Below are positions 57,396 through 64,000 of a DNA stretch of 64,000 bases, piece by piece; position 1 is the first letter of the stretch; each line of letters starts with the position of its first letter. The stretch lies in the NCBI RefSeq assembly GCF_006376615.1, contig NZ_VEXQ01000002.1:1-64000 (forward strand). The letters are read 5' to 3'. The stretch is from Buttiauxella sp. B2. GTDB taxonomy: Bacteria; Pseudomonadota; Gammaproteobacteria; Enterobacterales; Enterobacteriaceae. A program made the position numbers and the translations under genes. The notes beneath the pieces were generated by a model that was not told where the DNA came from, made no database searches, and worked only from the letters and a program-made list of their open reading frames with translations.

Positions 57396-58171
57396 TTCAT
57401 TCCCTCATCTTGCTGCTGGCAGTCGGTTAGCAGGTCAGATACCAGCACGCCGGCAATGTGGCGTTTAAACGCTTCGCTACCGGATAAATCAGCTCGTGGA
57501 TAAATTGCTGCACCGACGGCTTGCTCCAGTGCTTCACCTTCTAAAGCTAGCGATTCAACGTCGCGCACTCGCAGTGGTTTTTCACCTACGCCATCCAGTG
57601 CGATACGGATTCCATCGGATTCAGTAATGCCAACAGCGGCAGTGACAACCGCCCAACCACCAGCAGAACGGCTGAACTTACGTGTTGCGCAACGGCGGAA
57701 AGGATCGTGGATGATCACTTCAACCAGCAGGCGGTCGCTTGGTGTTTGCAAATACTCTTCGAGCGTTAACGTTTCACCATCGGCAAACAGCAGTTCGGAT
57801 TCCAGCACCAGTAGCAGCGGGATCAGAACGGACTCAGGCTGGCGGGCGGCAATTTCACCACCCAATGTGGCTTGGTTGCGGATGTGGCGGGAGTAGACAA
57901 AACCCAGAGCGTCGTGAAGTGCTTTGGGGATAAAAACGGTATCACGCAGTTTTTGCAGTGTTATCAGCGAACCGATGCGTAACGTTCCGTTGTCCCAGTC
58001 CACTTCGTCAAGCGGCAAACCTTGAAGGGAGATCGCAACACAATGTTCCGTATGCGTAGGTGTGGCATTCAATTTGCTGCCACCCGCCATCCACACTGCG
58101 TTGTCTTTATAGTGCTGCTTCAGTTCCATCGCCTGCTCAATGGAGGTGACGCGGAAAAATTGCTTAATCAT
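57392..58171 (-). CDS. ygfM: FAD-binding subunit YgfM of the molybdenum hydroxylase
   Basis: A 259-residue FAD-binding protein of the CoxM/XdhB type, the same length as E. coli YgfM. FAD-contact motifs are AGGSKLNATP near residue 30 and RNQATLGGEIAARQPES near residue 105. It likely partners with XdhD, which directly follows with a four-base overlap. Reduced electrons could pass to YgfK. Confidence 0.92.
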   Translation of the reverse strand: MIKQFFRVTSIEQAMELKQHYKDNAVWMAGGSKLNATPTHTEHCVAISLQGLPLDEVDWDNGTLRIGSLITLQKLRDTVFIPKALHDALGFVYSRHIRNQATLGGEIAARQPESVLIPLLLVLESELLFADGETLTLEEYLQTPSDRLLVEVIIHDPFRRCATRKFSRSAGGWAVVTAAVGITESDGIRIALDGVGEKPLRVRDVESLALEGEALEQAVGAAIYPRADLSGSEAFKRHIAGVLVSDLLTDCQQQDEGMK

Positions 58172-58223
58172 ATTTTCCTCTCTTCTTTCGGGTGCTTATG
58201 GCTGGCATAAGCGCTGCGAGTGA

Positions 58224-59552
58224 TTATTTTTGAGCATCCATACGCCGCCACATTTTTGCCGCTACCTTACGGGCCTCGGCATAAATGGGTTCGCAATCGA
58301 AGGTAAACTCGCGGTCTTCATAAACCATCACGCCATCAATCATCACGCTATGAACGCTGGATGAGCCCATACCGAACGCCAGATGACCGCCGATGTTTTC
58401 GGCCTGTAGAGGGGTTGGCGATAAGTAATCACAGATGGTGAGGTCAGCTTTGTAGCCAGCAGCAAGGCAACCAAATTTCGCATTAAAGTTGCGAGCTAAC
58501 AGAGAGTTACCGTTCCACAAATAGCGAGTGAAGCTGTCCGGCCACAGCGGGCCGCCCGCATCACGGTGTTTAAAGAAAGCGAATTTAAGCTCTTCGAACA
58601 TATCCGAGCCGATGCCATCTGTGCCTAGCGCCAGGTTATGGTATTCAGCAAGCTGGTGGTTGTAGCCAACATGGTTATTCATATTGGAACGGGCGTTGTG
58701 AACGAGGAAACCGTCTTTCTCATTGAGCAGGCGGATATCGTCTTTAGAGAGATAAAGCCCGTGGGCAATCAACGTTTTGTTGTTAAGTAAATCGAATTCG
58801 GCGAGGCGAACCAGCAGGTCTTTGCCGTATTTGTCATGGCTATGAGAAACATCATAACTGTCTTCAGCGGCGTGAATATGCAGGCCGCGCCCGGTCAGCT
58901 TTACTGCACCCGAAAGCATGGCAAGCCCTGCATCCGGTACTGTAAACGGGGCATGAGCGCCGATGTGTGCTTCAACCAGATAGCGTTCTTTTCCTGCTGC
59001 ACGGGTGCTGTCGATAAGGCGTGCAAAGTTTATGTTTTCCTCGACACCCGCTTCCAGTTCTTCCATGCCACCATTACGGTCGGTGGTTTCGAAACAGGTC
59101 ATCCCGCGCAGTCCTGCTTTTAAGAAAGCATTGCGCAAGATGTTGAGTGAGCCGGCGATGTAATGCGGAGACGCGTGGTGGTCAATGACCGACGTACAGC
59201 CACTTTTAATCGCTTCCAGCGAACAAATCAGCCCGCTGTAGTAGAGAGACTCTTCGTCGAGTGCGCGATCAAGCCGCCACCACAGGTTTTTAAGCGTGGA
59301 GATAAAGTCCGGGCAGGGCGGGATTTGCGCCATAATCCCGCGTGATAAACCAGAGTAAAAATGGTTATGTGCACAGACAATGCCTGGCATCACGATGCGC
59401 CCGTGCATCTCTTTGACCGTGGCCTGTGGGTAGTGCCCTGCAAGCCCAGCCCCGACGTTGGCTATTTCACTGCCATCAATGACGATATCAACGTTTTCCA
59501 GCACCTGTGCTGGAGAAAACTGCACGGCGGTGACATTCTTCAGTATCAACAT
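58224..59552 (-). CDS. ssnA: Amidohydrolase SsnA
   Basis: A 442-residue amidohydrolase-superfamily protein, equal to E. coli SsnA. Metal ligands occur in CAHNHFYSG, EAHIGAHAPF, HIHAAED and LGTDGIGSD. It is a marker of selenium-dependent molybdenum hydroxylase clusters and is part of the uric-acid breakdown gene set described in gut anaerobes. Its substrate is not read from sequence. ATG 59552 matches the family start; a TTG two codons earlier is less likely. Its start lies two bases after the ygfK stop. Confidence 0.93.
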   Translation of the reverse strand: MLILKNVTAVQFSPAQVLENVDIVIDGSEIANVGAGLAGHYPQATVKEMHGRIVMPGIVCAHNHFYSGLSRGIMAQIPPCPDFISTLKNLWWRLDRALDEESLYYSGLICSLEAIKSGCTSVIDHHASPHYIAGSLNILRNAFLKAGLRGMTCFETTDRNGGMEELEAGVEENINFARLIDSTRAAGKERYLVEAHIGAHAPFTVPDAGLAMLSGAVKLTGRGLHIHAAEDSYDVSHSHDKYGKDLLVRLAEFDLLNNKTLIAHGLYLSKDDIRLLNEKDGFLVHNARSNMNNHVGYNHQLAEYHNLALGTDGIGSDMFEELKFAFFKHRDAGGPLWPDSFTRYLWNGNSLLARNFNAKFGCLAAGYKADLTICDYLSPTPLQAENIGGHLAFGMGSSSVHSVMIDGVMVYEDREFTFDCEPIYAEARKVAAKMWRRMDAQK

Positions 59553-59554
59553 GA

Positions 59555-62500
59555 TCAAGCCTCCACTTTTCCTAAGAGATAGCGATGATGCTTATGCACA
59601 TGGCTGATAATTCGGCAGATATCGCCGAGTTCATGCGGGACTTCGTGGAACTGGCTGTCATCACTGAGCGTTAATTCCCAGACCTTTTTATGCAGGCGAA
59701 TGCAGACGTTGTTACCTTCGGCGTAGAAGCCAGGATTGCTGCTGTTGGTAAAGTCTTCCAGCAAGCTGAAAACGGTCAATTTGTCTTTATATGGCTTGCC
59801 CTGCCATGGGCAGAATTGGGCACAGTTGCCGCATTCGTTGCAAAACGCATCAAGGTGTAGCGTCTGGAAGCGGTTCTGGAAGCCGGGAACGGCAATGGAA
59901 ACGTTGGCGCGGTTAGGGCAAACATCGACGCATTTACTGCAAATGTAATTACACTCCAGGCAGCGTGTAGCCTCTTGTTTCACAAACATCTCGCGGTCAT
60001 TTTTGTCCACAAGACTTACGGCAATTTTGCCTTTGCGCTGATAAACATGCGTCGGATCGACGTTGTTCCAGTATTTATCTGCATGGTGTGAGTGAATGTT
60101 TTCGCGCTCTAAAATTGCATCGGTTGCTCGCCTTGCTGTGCCGATAGCCGCGATAATCGAAGACGGGCCACTTTGCACATCACCAATCAGGAACAAACCA
60201 GGTTTTGTCGTTTCACCGTTGGTAGAGGTGACTGCAGGCCAGCCTTGCTCGTCAAGCGGTACACCCATTGCTGCCAGTGCTTCACAGTCTTGCTGCTCGC
60301 CAATAGCAGTGATTAAGGCGTCAAAATGCAGCGCTTCAGTTTTATCAGTAGCAACAGGGCGACGGCGCCCAGAGCTGTCTGCTTCGCCTAATTCCATTTT
60401 CTGTACCGTCAATGTGCCATCTTCGGCAAAGCTTTCCGGGTTAGTCAGAAATCTGAACTGCACGCCGTCTTGCAGCGCTTCTTCATACTCTTCGCGCCAC
60501 GCGGGCATTTCGGCCTGGCTGCGGCGATAAAGCACGGTAACTTCTTGCACACCTGGTACGCGTAACGCTGCCCGAGCACAGTCCATTGCTGTGTTGCCCG
60601 CGCCAATGACTGCAACATGTTTGCCAAGGTTCAGATTCACGCCACGGTTAAAGTCGCGCAGGAAAGGCAGGGATTTGTAAACGTTACGGTTGTCACCTGC
60701 CAGTTTCACACCACTGTTTTTATCGGTTCCTGTACCAACCAGCACATAATGGAAACCGTCGTTTTGCAGTTGCTCAAAGGTCAAATCTGGCGAGCAGTTG
60801 TATTCAAATTTCACGCCGTGGGCGGCAACAAAATCGATATCATGCTGAATGAGTTCAGCTGGAATACGGAATTGAGGAATGATATTTTTCACCACGCCAC
60901 CCGCGTTGGCTTCACGCTCAAATACGGTGACTGGATGCCCAGCACGTGCAAGGAAATAGCCCGCAGAAAGGCCTGCCGGACCTGCACCAATAACCGCTAC
61001 AGGATGGCGGGAACCAGACCCGGCAGGTTTATGCCAGCGTTGTTTGTAACCTTCCCAGCCTTTTTCCAGTGCGACTTTTTTCAGCTCACGGATGTTCAGC
61101 GCGCTGTCATAGTCCAGGCGCGTACAGTTGCTTTGGCACTGATGGTCACATATATGGCCGGTGATGGCAGGTAGCGCGTTACGTTGATAGATAACCTCTA
61201 GCGCATCGGTGTAGCGGCCTTCGCCCATCAGGCGGATGTATTCAGGAATGTCCTGTTTCACCGCACAGGCGCTGACGCAAGGTGCTACATAACAATCCGT
61301 AAGTGGTAGCGGGCCGCCAGCATCAATTTGGTCATCTGACTTCCAGTGCTTCTGTGTGTACTCCATGCTGACAGCACGTTGCGCCAACGCTTCGAGGCGT
61401 TCCACATCAACACGCGTCAGCGATGCTGCATCTGAGCGTTCAAGCTCGCGTATACAATCGAGCATACGCAAGTAGCCACCTGGTTTGAGCAGGTCAGTTG
61501 CCATAGTGATAGGGCGGATACCGGTTTCGTAAATATCCCGAATCGTGAATTTACTGGCGCCGCCGGAATAAGAGATAGGTAGTAGACCGTCAAAAGCGCG
61601 GGAGAGCACGGCCGCCACGTTAATGGACAGGGGGAACAGCGCGCGGCCTGACATATACATCTCTTCGCCGGGTAACGCGCCTTTGTTATTGATGGTGCCC
61701 AAGGTATTAGTCAGTTTAACGCCAAAACCAAGCTGTTTTTCTTTGGCAAGCGCCATTAAACGCTGAAGCATTTCCAGCGCCTGCTGGAGTTTCAGATCGT
61801 GGCCAAATGACTCTTCTTTCAAGCCGATATAGTCGAAGCCGCAAGTATCCAGAATTTCTCTGACACGTGCATAACCTAGCAACGTTGGGTTCAGTTTCAC
61901 GAAGGTATTAAGGTTTTTTTCTTCAAGCATGTAGCGACAAATGGCTTCGATTTCATCCGGCGGGCAGCCGTGCATGGTTGAAAGTGTTATACCTTTCACC
62001 AGCGTGGCAGGGATGGATTCAGGCAATGTCGCCAGTGCAGATTTGCGTTCAATCAGTAGCGTAAAGCGATTAATGAATGCATCGTTTTGCAGCCACTGTT
62101 GCAGAGTTTTGCGGTAACGTGCGAAGTCCGGATGCGCTGAGGAATCCATCATGGAATGAATAAACTGCTGCATTGGCGGCTGGCAAATACCTTCGAGGTT
62201 GTAGCCTACGCTCATGTTGAAAATAAATGATTTTTGCGCATGCGCAGGTTTTTCTGAGAATACCTTTTCCAGCAGATGGAGAATGAACCAGGCTTTTAGA
62301 TATTCGTCGTAGGCTTTAGGGAGGGTAAATTCGGTAGACCACTCAGTATTAAAGGCCTCGTCTTCGGCGTCAATACACGGTTTTTCAAGCTCAAGCCGGT
62401 CAAGGATTTGCACGGTTTTCAGTTCGATAAAACGGCCGCCCGTAAGCCAGGAAACGATAATATTTTGTGCTAATTGAGTGTGAGGACCAGCAGCTGGGCC

Positions 62501-62665
62501 AATAGGCGTTTCACACGTTTCACCAAAGACATTAAATGAAGACGTTGGGTTCGCACGATAAAACTGCTGAGCCGGGATCCCGAAGATGGAATTGCTTTGC
62601 TGATACTCATCGAAAATGCGCGTCAATAGTTCTTCGAATGGAACCGGACGCATAATATCTCCCAT
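59555..62665 (-). CDS. ygfK: Multidomain Fe-S flavoprotein YgfK
   Basis: A 1036-residue protein (E. coli 1032), long annotated as a putative selenate reductase subunit. Order of parts: an N-terminal TIM-barrel-like dehydrogenase region (GPAAGPHTQLAQN, STMHGCPPDEIEA, VKLNPTLLGYA), a GltD-like module (CYVAPCVSACAV, CDHQCQSNCTRLD, FAD motif VIGAGPAGLSAG, NADPH motif VIGAGNTAMDC), and two C-terminal 4Fe-4S motifs (CLECNYICSKCVDVCP, CNECGNCAQFCP). Start at MGDIMRPVPFEELL is supported by AAGGAGAG; the 18-codon upstream extension is not needed. First gene of the leftward series and preceded by a sigma-54 promoter. Confidence 0.94.
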   Translation of the reverse strand: MGDIMRPVPFEELLTRIFDEYQQSNSIFGIPAQQFYRANPTSSFNVFGETCETPIGPAAGPHTQLAQNIIVSWLTGGRFIELKTVQILDRLELEKPCIDAEDEAFNTEWSTEFTLPKAYDEYLKAWFILHLLEKVFSEKPAHAQKSFIFNMSVGYNLEGICQPPMQQFIHSMMDSSAHPDFARYRKTLQQWLQNDAFINRFTLLIERKSALATLPESIPATLVKGITLSTMHGCPPDEIEAICRYMLEEKNLNTFVKLNPTLLGYARVREILDTCGFDYIGLKEESFGHDLKLQQALEMLQRLMALAKEKQLGFGVKLTNTLGTINNKGALPGEEMYMSGRALFPLSINVAAVLSRAFDGLLPISYSGGASKFTIRDIYETGIRPITMATDLLKPGGYLRMLDCIRELERSDAASLTRVDVERLEALAQRAVSMEYTQKHWKSDDQIDAGGPLPLTDCYVAPCVSACAVKQDIPEYIRLMGEGRYTDALEVIYQRNALPAITGHICDHQCQSNCTRLDYDSALNIRELKKVALEKGWEGYKQRWHKPAGSGSRHPVAVIGAGPAGLSAGYFLARAGHPVTVFEREANAGGVVKNIIPQFRIPAELIQHDIDFVAAHGVKFEYNCSPDLTFEQLQNDGFHYVLVGTGTDKNSGVKLAGDNRNVYKSLPFLRDFNRGVNLNLGKHVAVIGAGNTAMDCARAALRVPGVQEVTVLYRRSQAEMPAWREEYEEALQDGVQFRFLTNPESFAEDGTLTVQKMELGEADSSGRRRPVATDKTEALHFDALITAIGEQQDCEALAAMGVPLDEQGWPAVTSTNGETTKPGLFLIGDVQSGPSSIIAAIGTARRATDAILERENIHSHHADKYWNNVDPTHVYQRKGKIAVSLVDKNDREMFVKQEATRCLECNYICSKCVDVCPNRANVSIAVPGFQNRFQTLHLDAFCNECGNCAQFCPWQGKPYKDKLTVFSLLEDFTNSSNPGFYAEGNNVCIRLHKKVWELTLSDDSQFHEVPHELGDICRIISHVHKHHRYLLGKVEA

Positions 62666-62738
62666 GACACTCTCCTTGCGACAAATTATAGGGTAATAGC
62701 GCTTGTGGTTTTTCCACAAAAATAGTTGTTATGGTCTG

Positions 62739-62754
62739 TGCAACTATCGAGCCA
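62739..62754 (-). promoter_or_regulatory. Sigma-54 (RpoN) promoter of ygfK
   Basis: On the minus strand TGGCTCG-ATAG-TTGCA matches the sigma-54 consensus TGGCACG-N4-TTGCW at all but one position, with exact GG/GC spacing. The predicted transcript starts near 62728 and has a leader of about 63 bases before the ygfK ATG. Confidence 0.8.
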
Positions 62755-62817
62755 GGGAATCCGTCCGTAGTGAACAAGAATAATAATTGGGAGCTACTTC
62801 TAATATTTATGCTGATT

Positions 62818-62833
62818 TGTGAAATAGTTCACA
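62818..62833. promoter_or_regulatory. CRP site upstream of ygfK
   Basis: TGTGA-AATAGT-TCACA is a perfect TGTGA-N6-TCACA core, centred about 79 bases upstream of the sigma-54 element. At that distance it could also influence activation of the sigma-54 promoter or act on yqeC. Confidence 0.65.
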
Positions 62834-63172
62834 CTCAGCGATTTGAGAATGAATATCAATAATAAACATCACCTGATGGTGGTGTCGGTTGTAGCTTTAT
62901 TAATTCTCATAAATAGATGTTGAATATCACTTTGATAAAAATTTTCTGGCAAAAACACTTTTCTTTGAACGCAATCGATTAAATACAAATTGGTTGAAAA
63001 ATAACGTTTTTTAACGATCGTTGTCGTGGAATTTATTAAATGTAGTCGGTAATCTTTTGAGCGAGTTAAACATGGTGAAGAATTGAATTAATTACATCTG
63101 ATATAACTGTTGTATCCAAAGTTAATTCGTTACTTTCAGAAATGATTTCAATTATTTCAAGAGGCGAGAATA

Positions 63173-63967
63173 GTGTTAATAGCCCATATACCTGAGCCCT
63201 TAAATTCTATTTCAGATGGTGAAAGTATAATGCGCCAAAAAACAACGGTGATTAGTATTGTTGGAGCCGGTGGGAAAACGAGTACCTTATTCTGGCTAGC
63301 CCGTGAATTTGCTGGTATCGGGAAGCGAGTGATTGCCACTACCACCACACAAATGTATTTACCGGAAGAAAATATTCCCGTTTTGTTTTGCCACTCCCCC
63401 GACAAACTCCCGGGTGCTGCATTTCCTTCGCGGTCATTTTCCTGTTTTACGGGATGGGTCCCGGAAACAGGAAAAGTGCGGGGGTTTTCCCCGTTGCAAA
63501 TTGATGCCCTGGCACAACGAAATATCACCGATATCTTGCTGGTTGAGGCGGATGGCGCGCGAGGGTATCCACTGAAAGCTGCAGCTTTGCACGAACCTTG
63601 CATACCTCAATCCAGCCATTTCGTTATTGCGCTAATGGGCGGGCAGGTCATCGGCCAGGACATTGGGCCGCAGAATGTTCATCGCTGGCCACTGTTTAGT
63701 GCACTAACGGGTCTGCGGCAGGGGGAACGCTTTGGCATTGAAGCGCTGGTGAACTTCATCAATCACCGTGACGGCTTGTTCAAACAGGCACCCCCGCAGG
63801 CCAAACGAATCTGGTTAATTAACCAATGTTCTCATATTGAGAATATGAAGGACTCTCTGTCAGAGCTTCTTGCTCGCACTGAGCTTGATGCCATTTGGCT
63901 GGGGGCGGTCAGGGAGTTTCCACCGATTGCATGCGTATTACAACGCCATGAAAAGCACGATTACTGA
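63173..63967 (+). CDS. yqeC: Selenium-dependent hydroxylase accessory protein YqeC
   Basis: A 264-residue P-loop protein. VGAGGKTSTLFWLA near residue 30 is the nucleotide-binding loop, followed by TTTTQMYLP and LVEADGARGYPLKA, typical of YqeC. YqeC was singled out in comparative genomics as a marker of selenium-dependent molybdenum hydroxylases; its reaction is unproven. The GTG start is chosen because AAGAGG lies at suitable spacing; an ATG at 63230 is the alternative. It is divergent from ygfK. Confidence 0.88.
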   Translation: MLIAHIPEPLNSISDGESIMRQKTTVISIVGAGGKTSTLFWLAREFAGIGKRVIATTTTQMYLPEENIPVLFCHSPDKLPGAAFPSRSFSCFTGWVPETGKVRGFSPLQIDALAQRNITDILLVEADGARGYPLKAAALHEPCIPQSSHFVIALMGGQVIGQDIGPQNVHRWPLFSALTGLRQGERFGIEALVNFINHRDGLFKQAPPQAKRIWLINQCSHIENMKDSLSELLARTELDAIWLGAVREFPPIACVLQRHEKHDY

Positions 63968-63988
63968 TAACCATCTGTTGAGGCATTC

Positions 63989-64000
63989 ATGAAAATTTTC
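63989..64000 (+). CDS. Start of the next accessory gene (cut by window end)
   Basis: ATGAAAATTTTC after TTGAGG gives MKIF. In E. coli yqeC lies near yqeB and mocA; the MKIF start fits YqeB (which begins similarly) better than MocA, but four codons cannot decide. Confidence 0.5.

Larger units (their letters stand above)
62666..63172. promoter_or_regulatory. ygfK-yqeC divergent regulatory region
   Basis: A 507-base AT-rich spacer with no gene. Toward ygfK it holds a sigma-54 promoter (62739-62754) and a perfect CRP core (62818-62833). Toward yqeC no sigma-54 match was found. The remainder (62850-63150) is AT-rich and has no repeat or motif I can name. Confidence 0.7.

Noticed and set aside
1-64000. 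Prophage, insertion sequence or CRISPR array
   Set aside because: No integrase, transposase, phage structural gene or regularly spaced direct repeats were found on either strand.

Overview
This window is chromosomal DNA of a gammaproteobacterium of the family Enterobacteriaceae. Most genes have E. coli or Salmonella counterparts of nearly the same length and in nearly the same order (ghrA-ycdXYZ-csgGFED/csgBAC-ymdA ... ymdB-clsC-opgC-opgGH-yceK-msyB-mdtG-lpxL-trhO-solA-bssS-dinI-pyrC-yceB-grxB-mdtH-rimJ-yceH-yceM-murJ). Three ERIC elements and two REP/BIME-type pairs support the family. The genus cannot be fixed from sequence reading alone. No IS element, prophage or CRISPR array was seen.

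Layout. 1-8400: a cut tRNA-Ser(GGA) gene (serX), ghrA, ycdX, ycdY, ycdZ, then the complete divergent curli locus (csgDEFG leftward, csgBAC rightward) and ymdA. 8400-22634: a compact 17-gene biosynthetic cluster, genes mostly overlapping by a few bases, for an aryl polyene (APE) pigment-lipid. It has a type II PKS core (two active ketosynthases, a cysteine-less chain-length factor, two ACPs, ketoreductase, two dehydratases), an AMP ligase, a thioesterase, two lipid-acyltransferase-type proteins (one fused to a glycosyltransferase), a LolA/MMPL/lipoprotein export set and a PPTase. It sits between ymdA and ymdB, beside curli, so two cell-surface/biofilm systems adjoin. No methyltransferase gene is present in it. 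22960-45370: conserved core genes for phospholipid, osmoregulated periplasmic glucan, lipid A, pyrimidine, tRNA modification and peptidoglycan-lipid flipping functions.

45444-64000: immediately after murJ, where E. coli has the flg flagellar cluster, lies an unusual cold-shock-domain protein and then a large purine/uric-acid catabolism block: uacT, ygfT, ygfS, ghxQ, guaD, xanQ, xdhD, ygfM, ssnA, ygfK and yqeC, plus the first codons of a further accessory gene. ygfK-ssnA-ygfM-xdhD-xanQ-guaD-ghxQ run leftward as one series. uacT and ygfT-ygfS diverge. Three purine permeases of different specificity, a guanine deaminase, a molybdenum hydroxylase with its FAD partner, and two glutamate-synthase-like Fe-S flavoproteins together point to anaerobic use of purines or uric acid. 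The set also includes the markers known from selenium-dependent molybdenum hydroxylase loci (ssnA, ygfK, yqeC).

Regulation readable in the sequence: a near-consensus sigma-54 promoter and a perfect CRP core upstream of ygfK; a weaker sigma-54 candidate and a CRP site between uacT and ygfT; a CsgD box before csgB; a LexA box before dinI; a PurR-like box and a Shine-Dalgarno-masking leader hairpin before pyrC; several intrinsic terminators.
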